In this document: in pieces, positions 16,347 to 24,598 of the stretch | Layout: the number at the start of each line of letters is the position of its first letter | Numbering within the stretch: the first letter of the stretch is position 1 | The notes under the pieces: generated by a model | What the model was told of the DNA's origin: nothing | What the model saw: the letters and a program-made list of their open reading frames with translations, nothing else | The model's database searches: none | DNA from: Eubacterium sp. | Lineage (GTDB): Bacteria > Bacillota > Clostridia > Lachnospirales > Lachnospiraceae | Direction of reading: 5' to 3' | DNA length: 34,985 bases | Assembly: GCA_016292095.1 (NCBI GenBank) | Contig: JAEFAB010000044.1 | Span: 1-34,985, forward strand | Position numbers and translations under genes: made by a program

Positions 16347-16973
16347 TTAGAAAAGGGTTTCGTAAACATCCTCCGCATCATCCCCGGCATTCTTCTGTCC
16401 CAGATACGCCGTAAATGTAATTTCAAAATCATTGTTGCCGTCGAATTCTTCACTGACCTTTAATTGATTGTCTTTCAGCAAATATACGATACTTCCGAAA
16501 TTCGGTCCCACAAGATCTTCATATACATAAACTTTTTCCGTTGTATGTGTTTGTGCATTTTCTTCCGTATCCAACAGTTCCCAACCATCTGCCATTTCAT
16601 AAGTGATGGTATCCGGAAGATTTTCTTCCACAACCTTCACATAAAGATAAGACAATACTTCCGTCTCGTGGGTCAGTTCAATAAAAGAATCCTTTGCGAT
16701 ATCCACACCCGGCAATACCGTATCATACTCGTTTTCACTAACTTTCTGATTGATATCCAAAGTGTAAACACCGTTTTCCAATTCGGCTTTATGTTCATAA
16801 ACTTCTAAGGTCGTAAAGGTAGCAATTCTTGCTTCTGCCATCTTTCTGGCTGTAGATGCATACTTTGCAAAAAGTCCGCAGAGAAGCCAAGCTGACAATA
16901 ATACTAAAATCAGCATAATTCTTACGATTCTAAATAATGTAAAATCAAAAGAACGCTTCTTCAAATCAATCAC
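16347..16973 (-). CDS. SipW-type secreted protein, TasA-like
   Basis: A 208-residue protein starting at GTG (16973), which overlaps the sipW stop by one base (TAGTG). An N-terminal hydrophobic helix (IVRIMLILVLLSAWLLCGLF) is followed by AKYASTARKMAEARIATFT, the AKY...ARxAxF signature at the SipW cleavage site of TasA/CalY-type proteins. The remainder is beta-rich (YTLDINQKVS, FIELTHETEVLSYLYVKVVEE, NDFEITFTAYLG). No C-terminal anchor is seen. It lies between sipW and the giant repeat gene, and is probably a fibre or anchor subunit processed by the adjacent peptidase. Confidence 0.78.
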   Translation of the reverse strand: MIDLKKRSFDFTLFRIVRIMLILVLLSAWLLCGLFAKYASTARKMAEARIATFTTLEVYEHKAELENGVYTLDINQKVSENEYDTVLPGVDIAKDSFIELTHETEVLSYLYVKVVEENLPDTITYEMADGWELLDTEENAQTHTTEKVYVYEDLVGPNFGSIVYLLKDNQLKVSEEFDGNNDFEITFTAYLGQKNAGDDAEDVYETLF

Positions 16974-17563
16974 TACCCTTCCTGTTTTTCTTTTCTTAAC
17001 TTTCGAATTTCTTCTTTAATTTTTTCCTGCTCTTCCATCGCTTTTTTTCGTTCCATGAAATATGGCAGTTCAAACAATAATACCACGATGACTATGAGAA
17101 CGATAAATCCAACATTGCTTCGTAAGGCACTTGCCACGGTTCCCACATTTGCAAAATGAGAAACTGCTTTCCCCTTAATGTTTTTCAGTTTTATCGGCTC
17201 ATCTTCCGTATTATTTGCATCGCCCTTGGTAATTACTTCCTCGTCCGTTATGGAAACAATTCTATGTATTACTAATGACTCTCCAACCTGATAAACAACA
17301 ATATCGCCTTTCCGATAGGAATCACTTTTCTTTACAAGAACCAAATCATCTACGGAAAGCTCCGGTTCCATACTTCCGGATAGAACCACTGCCGCTCCGT
17401 ATCCAAAAGGCATCGGCATTCCATCATGCATCAGATTTTTTGCATTCCAGGAATAAATACGGATTCCTATAATCAAACTGCAAATCCCCAGGAACAATAA
17501 TCGTCCAATCATTCCTGCTATTTTTCTTTTATCCCATTTCTGCTGTGCTTTGTTCTTTTTCAT
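16973..17563 (-). CDS. sipW: SipW-type signal peptidase I (second of two)
   Basis: A 196-residue ER-type signal peptidase. The catalytic Ser64 is in LSGSMEPEL. The second catalytic residue is His100 in VIHRIV instead of Lys, the mark of the SipW/ER branch. TKGDAN follows. An N-terminal transmembrane helix (IGRLLFLGICSLIIGI) precedes the active site, a second one (VGFIVLIVIVVLLFELPYF) follows, and the tail is Lys/Glu rich. I chose the ATG at 17563 because AGGAAG precedes it; a GTG at 17590 would add nine residues. The gene overlaps its upstream neighbour. It would process the SipW-type precursors encoded around it. Confidence 0.9.
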   Translation of the reverse strand: MKKNKAQQKWDKRKIAGMIGRLLFLGICSLIIGIRIYSWNAKNLMHDGMPMPFGYGAAVVLSGSMEPELSVDDLVLVKKSDSYRKGDIVVYQVGESLVIHRIVSITDEEVITKGDANNTEDEPIKLKNIKGKAVSHFANVGTVASALRSNVGFIVLIVIVVLLFELPYFMERKKAMEEQEKIKEEIRKLRKEKQEG

Positions 17564-18470
17564 CTTTCTCTTCCTCTTTTTCCCGGTCACTGTCTTTTAG
17601 AACAAATACTATGAAGAAACCTCTGATGGCAAAGTAAATTGAAATTACCAGAACCGCCAGCAGGGAATAAAACATCACCTGATCCTGTCCGGTCTTCGGA
17701 CTCAAAATTCCTTTTTTCGCATCTGCTACATTTGCATCCCACATCGCCGTCGTTTTGATTTTAATTGTTAACGTTAAATCTTTATCCACTGCAAGATTTC
17801 CAAGCATGGTATCAAATTTATCTTCATTCCTTTCAAACGGCCACTCCCATTCCAATGTATAGACGGCATATCTTCCGGATCCTAATGCAGCTTTTTCTTT
17901 GACATCATTCAGTTTCATAATACTTTCCATGGAGTGCTTACCTCCCAGAAGGTATTTTTTCTGATAATCCCATACCCGGGCTTTCACCGGAATCTTGTAA
18001 GTCTTATCACCAAAATAAGCTTCCATTTCCATGGTGTAACTCAAGGTATGGTCTCCTGTATTTTCCACCGTAAAAGAATACTCATTTCTTGTTCCCGGTG
18101 CCAATAACTTGTCCTTATTTGTGGTCTTTCCGTCAACCGTTATCTCACCGTTTTCATTGTCATAACGAAGCCGGAAAATATCTACTTTTGTTTCCGTTTT
18201 CCAAACGGTATTTTCATCATAAACTTTTACTTCCGTTTTTTTCTGTTCTTCTTCGTTACCATTTTCCTGTAATTGTTCGGTATCTTTTTTAGATATTTTC
18301 AAGGAGGAATTCTGATTGCGCTCGTTCAAAAAAATATTGCTCTTAATTTGACTTGATGAATATGCACTCATTCGATTAAAAACAATAATCAAAGAAATAA
18401 CATCTAAAACAATCAGCAGAACGAGAACTACATTAATCCAGGACTGCTTCTGTTTCCGGCTCATAGTCAT
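17529..18470 (-). CDS. Membrane-anchored TasA-like protein with SPKTG motif
   Basis: A 313-residue protein. An N-terminal hydrophobic segment (INVVLVLLIVLDVISLIIVF) is followed by a Lys/Glu-rich linker. The mature region (about 90-255) is beta-rich with LLAPGTRNEYSFTVENTG and YTLEWEWPFERNEDKFDTMLG, both shared with TasA-like domains of the fibre subunit upstream. The C-terminus has LSPKTGQDQ, then a transmembrane segment (VMFYSLLAVLVISIYFAIRG) and a charged tail, a layout typical of sortase substrates with an [SN]PxTG motif. It probably tethers the fibre to the cell envelope. GGAGGAAGTAAG precedes the ATG. The 3' end overlaps sipW. Confidence 0.75.
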   Translation of the reverse strand: MTMSRKQKQSWINVVLVLLIVLDVISLIIVFNRMSAYSSSQIKSNIFLNERNQNSSLKISKKDTEQLQENGNEEEQKKTEVKVYDENTVWKTETKVDIFRLRYDNENGEITVDGKTTNKDKLLAPGTRNEYSFTVENTGDHTLSYTMEMEAYFGDKTYKIPVKARVWDYQKKYLLGGKHSMESIMKLNDVKEKAALGSGRYAVYTLEWEWPFERNEDKFDTMLGNLAVDKDLTLTIKIKTTAMWDANVADAKKGILSPKTGQDQVMFYSLLAVLVISIYFAIRGFFIVFVLKDSDREKEEEKDEKEQSTAEMG

Positions 18471-18508
18471 CTTACTTCCTCCTTTCCTGATTGAATCTCA
18501 ATATTTAC

Positions 18509-18615
18509 AAAAGTCCGAACAAAATCAGTTTCAATGGAATTTTTTCCTGAACCGATCCTGTTCGGACTTTTGGAAATACCGAAATGGTATGCAGGCACAG
18601 CCACGAGTGCCTGCA
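18509..18615 (-). other. Cluster of three hairpins between the major subunit gene and the next gene
   Basis: The 173-bp gap within the operon holds three inverted repeats: a perfect 9-bp stem at 18590-18598/18607-18615, a 5-bp stem ATACC/GGTAT at 18576-18590, and a perfect 13-bp stem AAAAGTCCGAACA at 18509-18521 with its complement at 18559-18571. None is followed by a strong T-run on the minus strand. The likely role is transcript processing, 3' stabilisation or partial termination, letting the major subunit be made in excess over the genes downstream. Confidence 0.6.
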
Positions 18616-18643
18616 TAATTTTTCGGTTCAATATTATGAATCA

Positions 18644-19396
18644 TTAATCGATCTGAGTAACTGTAACTGTAATAGTTGCAGCAGTACCTAAGTTATAATC
18701 TGTTCCTGCAGCAAGTGCCGGATTTGGAGCTGGTGCAAGTGTTGTTTCTGCAGCCAAATCACCAAGTAATGTATCCTGCTTATCTTTAGAATCTTCAAAG
18801 GCCCATGCCCATGTAAGGGTTAATGTACCGATCGCAGTTGAAAGATTTGTTCCTGCAGCATAATCATTTGTAATACTGTTACCTTCTAAGTATGTTTCAA
18901 TATCAGCAAGTGTTCCGCTTGCTAATACAGTAGATCCTCTCTTCAGTGTATAAACAACCGGGTAATAAGCTGCCGCATTATTAAAAGTATCTGCTGTATC
19001 TGCTGTTGTCATATCCGGGAGATTTTCTTTTGCTGCTAAAAATACATCCTGAACACCTGTAACAGCGAAGTCAACATGAACTTTTACTTCCGGTGTTCCT
19101 GTGATTCCAATAGTAAGTCCGGTATCATTCTGTGTACCCGGTGCTACAACATTTTCTGAAGCTGAAACTGTCAGATTTGTTGAGCCTGGTGTATTACCGC
19201 CGGTAGCATCTACATACTGTGTACCAAATAAACTTCCACTGGATGCAATTACTACACCAAATTTTGCAACTCTGGCAGAATCATTTGCACTGCCGGATGT
19301 TACATATTTCGCAAATGTTCCACTAAGAATACTAGTGGTAATCAATGTTAATACTAAAAGGCAACTCGCCAATCTCATAGTTCTGTTCTTTTTCAT
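18644..19396 (-). CDS. TasA-like fibre protein, SipW-dependent (probable major subunit)
   Basis: A 250-residue protein. The N-terminus MKKNRTMRLASCLLVLTLIT leads to SGTFAKYVTSGSANDSARVAKFGVV, the clearest example here of the SipW-dependent signal motif (FAKY...ARVAKF). The mature part is rich in Ala, Thr, Gly and Asn, low in charge, and lacks Cys, with YVDATGGNTPGSTNLTVSAS, ENVVAPGTQNDTGLTIGI and TLTWAWAFEDSKDKQDTLLG. The last motif matches the membrane-anchored paralogue. AAAGGAG lies just upstream. It is probably the fibre-forming (TasA/camelysin-type) subunit, by analogy with Bacillus biofilm fibres; that role is inferred. Confidence 0.82.
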   Translation of the reverse strand: MKKNRTMRLASCLLVLTLITTSILSGTFAKYVTSGSANDSARVAKFGVVIASSGSLFGTQYVDATGGNTPGSTNLTVSASENVVAPGTQNDTGLTIGITGTPEVKVHVDFAVTGVQDVFLAAKENLPDMTTADTADTFNNAAAYYPVVYTLKRGSTVLASGTLADIETYLEGNSITNDYAAGTNLSTAIGTLTLTWAWAFEDSKDKQDTLLGDLAAETTLAPAPNPALAAGTDYNLGTAATITVTVTQID

Positions 19397-19458
19397 AAGC
19401 AATCTCCTTTCCTTAAACAAATTTTGTTTCTCCTCGACTTCATCATTTATGAAGCTTT

Positions 19459-20118
19459 TTAATCATCTGATGTCTCGTCTTCATCAAGTTTTTGTGCTTT
19501 TTCAGCTTTAAGCTCATTCAGTTCAGCCAATAATGCTTCGGTATCCTGTTGATTTCTCTTTTCATAAGCTTTACGACGAACTAAATCATAGCCTATCAAA
19601 ATGATTAGCGGAATTCCCACACATACGATTAATCCGGTGGTCGTTTGCATAAACATCGCCACATTTCCTGCTCCGGAAATTTTAGTACGATAAATTCCCA
19701 CTAATTTTTCTGCTGCTACTGGTTTTTGATCTTCAACAGGGTTTGCGTCACCCTTTGTCCTAAAACTGATTTTTCCGTCTTCTTTAATTACTTCCGTAAC
19801 CCTATGCGTTAAAACACTGGTACCGTTTCCGTCGGGATCGAAAAAAGCAATGATATCGCCTTTCTTGACATCCTTTCCGTCAATCTGTTTACAGATAATC
19901 AGGTCGCCACTGCTAATCTTTGGTTCCATAGATCCTGTCAGAACAATCATAGGACAATAACCACCGATTTGTGGAACATCATCTTTATTTGTAAAACTTC
20001 TTACAATTAATGCAATGTTGATTACCAAAACAGGAACTAAAATCACACATAAGATAATTCCTACAACGGTCCAACAACGATGTGCCACACTAGAACTTTT
20101 TTTCTTTCCTTCTGTCAT
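19459..20118 (-). CDS. sipW: SipW-type signal peptidase I (first of two)
   Basis: A 219-residue ER-type signal peptidase. Ser63 lies in LTGSMEPKI, His105 in VLTHRV replaces the usual Lys, and TKGDAN follows. A transmembrane helix (VVGIILCVILVPVLVINIALIV) precedes the active site and a second one (TGLIVCVGIPLIILIGYDL) follows, with an acidic/Lys tail. AAGGAGG lies ten bases before the ATG. It is the first gene of the surface operon, directly ahead of the probable major subunit. It differs strongly from the second sipW, so the two likely serve different substrates. Confidence 0.9.
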   Translation of the reverse strand: MTEGKKKSSSVAHRCWTVVGIILCVILVPVLVINIALIVRSFTNKDDVPQIGGYCPMIVLTGSMEPKISSGDLIICKQIDGKDVKKGDIIAFFDPDGNGTSVLTHRVTEVIKEDGKISFRTKGDANPVEDQKPVAAEKLVGIYRTKISGAGNVAMFMQTTTGLIVCVGIPLIILIGYDLVRRKAYEKRNQQDTEALLAELNELKAEKAQKLDEDETSDD

Positions 20119-20203
20119 GCTTTATTAGCCTCCTTCGTATATGGTTCTACATCTAGTAAAATTCTCTATTCAATTGTACTATCCGCGCTTCTTTGATAAT
20201 TAG

Positions 20204-20209
20204 ATTGTA
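20204..20209 (-). promoter_or_regulatory. Candidate -10 element for the surface operon
   Basis: The minus strand shows TATGCTACAAT, an extended -10 just after a terminator and about 86 bp before the first sipW ATG. A second TACAAT lies at 20173-20178. No convincing -35 box is visible, so this is a weak assignment. Confidence 0.3.
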
Positions 20210-20213
20210 GCAT

Positions 20214-20243
20214 AAAAAAAAGCGGAAAGTCTAGGCTTCCCGC
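20214..20243 (-). terminator. Rho-independent terminator upstream of the surface operon
   Basis: On the minus strand GCGGGAAG and CTTTCCGC form an 8-bp stem (one G-U pair) with a CCTAGA loop, followed by eight T. It ends the transcript carrying the PAP2 gene and macrodomain remnant. The 120 bp from here to that remnant hold nothing else I can identify. Confidence 0.85.
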
Positions 20244-20369
20244 AGAATTAAAAACGTTTAAAAATCCATTTTTACTAGCCAATTTTAAGCATATGTCTAA
20301 TATTCATTTTTCCATCAAATTTTCTTTGCTTTTTTTTTCATTTTTCAACAAATGTTACCGTATACATTT

Positions 20370-20536
20370 TCATTGTTTTTGTAATTCTTTGCTGTAAACT
20401 TTCAGTGTTCTTTCATCAAAGCATATCCACTCAATTAAGTCAAATGCATCCCTAAAAGGGTCTCGTTTGCAGCATTCACGATTGCATCTACATCATTCTG
20501 TTTTGTTAAATCCCCGAGAACAGCTTTAATTTCCAT
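20370..20536 (-). pseudogene. Macrodomain (ADP-ribose binding) gene with internal deletion
   Basis: The ATG at 20536 has AGGAG upstream and opens MEIKAVLGDLTKQNDVDAIV then NAANETLLG, an unmistakable macrodomain start, but reads MHLT and stops. One frame over, beginning at the same junction, comes DAFDLIEWICFDERTLKVYS and KELQKQ, which fits the C-terminus of YmdB-like macrodomains. About 90 central codons, including the Gly-rich loop and deacetylase residues, are missing and the frames do not match. It is a deletion remnant, 11 bp downstream of the PAP2 stop. Confidence 0.7.
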
Positions 20537-20547
20537 AGAACAATCTC

Positions 20548-21198
20548 CTATTCGAAATTCTCCGTAATTCCACTATATGCTAACAGTAAAGCGGCACTAA
20601 TCAAGATTCCACCAATAATATCCGTCAGCCAGTGCACTCCTGAAATCAATCTGCCAAAAACAGTTGCCACCAGAATAATTCCGCAAACAATTTGAACTGC
20701 TTTGCAAAGTGCTTTATTCTGAATATATTTTCCAACGACCATCATGGTACTTCCCATAACAACGCAAATCAGCATGGTATGTGAAGAAGGAAAAGACGCT
20801 TCAAGCCCATCATCTCCGGGTATGATAATCGGTCTGTAATTGACAATAAAGATTTCAAAAAATACATACAGTCCTACGACAACTGCATACAGAACTCCCA
20901 AAGAAATAATTTCCCGATCCACTTTCAGCAGACTTTTTCGCCGGAACAACTGCACAACTCCAACCAATGCAAAGATTGCTGCTACAAGAATTGCTACATA
21001 GCCCAAAACTTCCGTAATGTCATACCAGACAAGATTAACTCCGGTAAACAAAAAGAACTCCCTGTTCAGATGGAACAGTCCAATCTTTGAACCCAAAAGA
21101 GCATGCCTTCTTACATCCACGGTTTGAACCAAAACAATTAAAATAATTGTCAACAAACAGCATAATGCTGAACCAATCAGTTTTCCTTTTTTACTCAT
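20548..21198 (-). CDS. PAP2-family membrane phosphatase (longer)
   Basis: A 216-residue membrane protein with five or six hydrophobic segments. The phosphatase motifs are NYRPIIIPGDDG with Arg-Pro (motif 1), ASFPSSHTM (motif 2) and GRLISGVHWLTDIIGG (motif 3, with His and Asp). Members dephosphorylate phosphatidic acid or undecaprenyl pyrophosphate on the outer side of the membrane. The start at 21198 is 18 bp after the DUF4375 stop. The gene is probably transcribed with the hflX group. Confidence 0.85.
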   Translation of the reverse strand: MSKKGKLIGSALCCLLTIILIVLVQTVDVRRHALLGSKIGLFHLNREFFLFTGVNLVWYDITEVLGYVAILVAAIFALVGVVQLFRRKSLLKVDREIISLGVLYAVVVGLYVFFEIFIVNYRPIIIPGDDGLEASFPSSHTMLICVVMGSTMMVVGKYIQNKALCKAVQIVCGIILVATVFGRLISGVHWLTDIIGGILISAALLLAYSGITENFE

Positions 21199-21216
21199 TA
21201 TTTATTCCTCTCTTTA

Positions 21217-21870
21217 CTATGATACATTTGCGCTTTTTCTTACGTATTTTTCTAAACAATCCGCAAGAATCGCGTCATATTTTTCATAAAACTCTTCATC
21301 CTCTTTTTCGAAATCAAATTCTTCTTCGTCAAGGAGGTCCTGAATTTTTTCTTCATTCTTTGGGACTTTTCCATCCGGGAATTTTTTCTCGACTTTTTCC
21401 ATTAGAGAAACCAAATCCTGAATCCCTACTTCTTCTGCCGCTTTTTTTGTCGGATAGAAACGGATTCCACGATAATACAGATACCCGTCAAAACCATCAC
21501 TGTTCACTTCTTCCCAAAGTTCATAAATATAAAAGAAGTTTTGTTCCCAGGAATTCAGTTTTTCCATCTTTTCGCCGAATTCACAACGAGCGGAAAGATA
21601 GTTATTCATATCATCTAACATTTCATACTGTTTTTCGGTTTGCAAAATCTTTACAACCATTTCCTGATCAGCCTTACTTTGTATCTCCGAGTACATCTCA
21701 TCTGTCTCGTATTCTTCTTTCTCTGCCTCAGGTGTCCCGCCAAATCCCACTACATATTCTGTTTCAGTCTGCGGGCCTGCATGGAAAAAAGCGAGCTTAG
21801 CAGATAATTTTAATAATGCGACCAGAGCTACAATCCCCATTACAATTAAGACATTTTTTACTTTCTTCAT
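21217..21870 (-). CDS. DUF4375-type protein with N-terminal membrane anchor
   Basis: A 217-residue protein starting MKKVKNVLIVMGIVALVALL, an uncleaved anchor or signal, followed by an acidic linker. The region from about 90 to 200 carries NSWEQNFFYIYELWEEVNSDG, FDGYLYYRG and YPTKKAAEEVG, then a Lys-rich helix, which resembles DUF4375 proteins. The C-terminus is very acidic. GAGG precedes the ATG. It lies 12 bp after hflX; the function of the family is unknown, so I assign none. Confidence 0.65.
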   Translation of the reverse strand: MKKVKNVLIVMGIVALVALLKLSAKLAFFHAGPQTETEYVVGFGGTPEAEKEEYETDEMYSEIQSKADQEMVVKILQTEKQYEMLDDMNNYLSARCEFGEKMEKLNSWEQNFFYIYELWEEVNSDGFDGYLYYRGIRFYPTKKAAEEVGIQDLVSLMEKVEKKFPDGKVPKNEEKIQDLLDEEEFDFEKEDEEFYEKYDAILADCLEKYVRKSANVS

Positions 21871-21882
21871 CTCGTACCTCTT

Positions 21883-23115
21883 TTACAGTTTGTCCATAAT
21901 TTCCGCCGGCACATATGCTTCCACATAAATTCCATCTTCCCGATAATCTTCCGTGATTAGCTGACCATATTTCCGAATAATTCCCGGTTTTCCGGCATCC
22001 GTATACGGAAATACCTTCTCAATATAAACACGCATGGATTTCAATGCCTGTTCAATTGCTTCATTAATCTTGTCTAAACCGATTTGTTTCTTAATAGCGG
22101 CTTCCACTGTATAGTCAGCTTGGAAGTCCTTCAAAATCGGCTTTTCTTCCAACTTATCAATCTTGTTAAACACTGTAATGATAATCTTATCTGTCACTTG
22201 CAGATTTTTCAGTGTTTCATAAACCGCATGAACATTTTTATCCATTACCGGATTAGATGAGTCCACCACATGAATAATAATATCCGAGTATTTTGCCTCC
22301 TCCAGCGTACTTCGAAACGCATCAATCAAATGATGCGGAAGCTTTCTGATAAATCCAACCGTATCCGTCAACAAAATTTCCTGACCGTTTGGCAATTTAT
22401 AATTTCTCGTAGTCGGATCCAACGTTGCAAACAGTTTATCTTCTTCCAGCACCTTGGCATCTGTTAAAGTATTTAACAATGTGGATTTTCCCGCATTGGT
22501 ATAACCGACAATTGCTACTACCGGCACCGGATTTTCCTGTCGTTTTGCTCGTGTAACCTGACGGTGACTTTCCATTTCCTGTACTTGACTCTTCAGCTGG
22601 GAAATGCGGTTTCGAATCAATCGTCTGTCTACTTCCAGTTTCTTTTCTCCGGGACCTCTGGTTCCGATTCCACCACCCTGACGGGAAAGATTTCTCATAC
22701 CGATTAATCGGGTGGAACGATAACGAAGCTGGGCCAGTTCTACCTGAATCTTACCTTCTGCAGTCTTTGCTCTTCCGGCAAAAATATCCAGAATTACTAA
22801 GGTACGATCCATAACCTTTACTTCCAGGGCATCTTCCAGATTTTTGTACTGAGCCGGTGATAACTCATCATCGCAAACTACAGCGGTTGCTTCTGTTTCC
22901 CAAATCAGTTCCTTCAGTTCTTCGATTTTTCCGGAACCGATATATGTGGCACTGTTTAAATGATCCAAGTTCTGAATCATCCGACCAACCACTTCTGCTC
23001 CGGCAGTGTTCACCAACTCTTCCAATTCATCCAAAGACTCTTCCGGATCATCGGTATTTGGTGTCGCCACTGAAACCAATATGATTTTTTCTATTTCTGT
23101 GTTTGTTTCAAACAT
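21883..23115 (-). CDS. hflX: GTPase HflX
   Basis: A 410-residue ribosome-associated GTPase that splits stalled or hibernating 70S ribosomes. Features in order: the N-terminal HflX domain (about 1-190, SATYIGSGKIEEL, VKVMDRTLVILDIFA), the glycine-rich GGGIGTRGPGEKKLE linker, a coiled-coil, then the G domain with GYTNAGKST (G1), DTVGF (G3) and FNKID (G4). The length is usual for the family. The start has AGGAG upstream. It lies 12 bp after the MATE gene and is likely on one transcript with the DUF4375 and PAP2 genes. Confidence 0.95.
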   Translation of the reverse strand: MFETNTEIEKIILVSVATPNTDDPEESLDELEELVNTAGAEVVGRMIQNLDHLNSATYIGSGKIEELKELIWETEATAVVCDDELSPAQYKNLEDALEVKVMDRTLVILDIFAGRAKTAEGKIQVELAQLRYRSTRLIGMRNLSRQGGGIGTRGPGEKKLEVDRRLIRNRISQLKSQVQEMESHRQVTRAKRQENPVPVVAIVGYTNAGKSTLLNTLTDAKVLEEDKLFATLDPTTRNYKLPNGQEILLTDTVGFIRKLPHHLIDAFRSTLEEAKYSDIIIHVVDSSNPVMDKNVHAVYETLKNLQVTDKIIITVFNKIDKLEEKPILKDFQADYTVEAAIKKQIGLDKINEAIEQALKSMRVYIEKVFPYTDAGKPGIIRKYGQLITEDYREDGIYVEAYVPAEIMDKL

Positions 23116-23127
23116 AAAAACTCCTAT

Positions 23128-24525
23128 TTATTCTCCTGTATTCTCAGCCATCGGCTTTGAGTCAATCACTTTATTGACCACATTCATCTTCTTCCATTTT
23201 CCCCGTTTATAACGTACAAAACTGAACATTCCGTTTAAAAACCAGGTTATACCCGTGGCATAAAATACTCCATATTTTCCCATAAACGGAATTAATGTCA
23301 GCGGATAAGCTACAACAACTCTTCCGATACATTCCACAAATCCGGAAAGAAGGGAGAACATTGCATCTCCTGCACCGTTTAATACATTTCTTGTGGTGTA
23401 AATCATTCCGAGGAAAATATAAAAACTGCTGGTAATTCGAAGTCCATCAACTGCAATGCTGCGTACCTGCGGATCGTCTCCGAAGATTAATACAATATAC
23501 GGAGCAAAAATCCAGAACAGAATCATAACGCAAATTGCAAAGGTGGAACTAATCAGTGAGTTCGCCTTAAATCCACGCAATACACGTTTGAGTTTTCCTG
23601 CACCGATATTTTGTCCGGTATAGGTGGACATCGCTGCACCTAAAGACATAAACGGCTGCTGAACCAACTGCTCGATTCTTGAAACAACGGTAAATGCCGA
23701 TGTAAAGGTCTTTCCGTAACTGTTAACAATTCTCTGCAATGCAATCAGGGAAACCGCAATTAACGCATTCTGCAATGCCACCGGAACGCCCAATCGCGCC
23801 GCCTTTCTAATTAACTCCGGCTGAATTTTAAAATTATTCCATTTCAGGCGGAAGTATGTATTGGTTCGATATGCATAAATCATACATGTAATTGCTGAGA
23901 TAAACTGTGAAAATACCGTTGCCGCTCCGGCACCGATAACGCCCATATGGAAAACCAATACAAACAAAAGATCCAGACATCCGTTCAGAATACTGGAAAA
24001 AATTAAAAACTTTAATGGTGTTTTGGAATCCCCTAACGCTCTCAAAATATTTGCCACACCGTTATACATCCCGATACAAATTATACCAATGGATGTAACA
24101 CGCAAATAGTTGACTGCGTCATTTAAAATTCGAGGGTCCGTATTCAGAAATACCAACAACGGCCTTGCAAAAAAGAACCCTATGGCAGCCATCAGAAATG
24201 CACAGGACATAATTACCCAGACTGCATTACCGATAGTATTTTTAACCTGTTTATGCTCTCCTGCGCCGTAATATTGGGCAATAATAATTCCGATTCCCAT
24301 AGACAAACCGCCTACCAGGGAAAAGAAAAAGAAATACAAAGAACCGGTGGTTCCGATTGCACCAAGGGCATCCGTTCCCACATAATTTCCTACAATGATG
24401 GAATCCACCATATTATATAACTGCTGAAAAATGTTTCCAATAAACAGAGGAACTGCAAACTTCAACAATAATTTATACGGATCTCCATCCGTCATATTTA
24501 ACACAAATCTGTTTTTTCCACTCAT
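23128..24525 (-). CDS. MATE-family efflux transporter
   Basis: A 465-residue multidrug and toxin extrusion transporter with about 12 hydrophobic segments. It begins MSGKNRFVLNMTDGDPYKLL, then PLFIGNIFQQLYNMVDSIIV, the typical N-terminal helix of this group. An in-frame ATG at 24573 is possible, but the ATG at 24525 has an AGGA about seven bases upstream and matches the usual N-terminus. Paired domains show FSLVGGLSMGIGIIIAQYYG and the repeated helix pattern in the second half. It uses Na+ or H+ to export cations; substrate unknown. Confidence 0.93.
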   Translation of the reverse strand: MSGKNRFVLNMTDGDPYKLLLKFAVPLFIGNIFQQLYNMVDSIIVGNYVGTDALGAIGTTGSLYFFFFSLVGGLSMGIGIIIAQYYGAGEHKQVKNTIGNAVWVIMSCAFLMAAIGFFFARPLLVFLNTDPRILNDAVNYLRVTSIGIICIGMYNGVANILRALGDSKTPLKFLIFSSILNGCLDLLFVLVFHMGVIGAGAATVFSQFISAITCMIYAYRTNTYFRLKWNNFKIQPELIRKAARLGVPVALQNALIAVSLIALQRIVNSYGKTFTSAFTVVSRIEQLVQQPFMSLGAAMSTYTGQNIGAGKLKRVLRGFKANSLISSTFAICVMILFWIFAPYIVLIFGDDPQVRSIAVDGLRITSSFYIFLGMIYTTRNVLNGAGDAMFSLLSGFVECIGRVVVAYPLTLIPFMGKYGVFYATGITWFLNGMFSFVRYKRGKWKKMNVVNKVIDSKPMAENTGE

Positions 24526-24598
24526 GTTTTTTCCTGCTTCGTTGCTAACGCAACATTCCCTTTCATCTTTCAAAACAACAAGTTACAATTTTTCAGAT

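Noticed and set aside
21147-21800. A 217-codon plus-strand frame over the DUF4375 gene
   Set aside because: It overlaps the DUF4375 gene on the other strand, and its product is low-complexity and His/Pro/Phe-rich without a domain.
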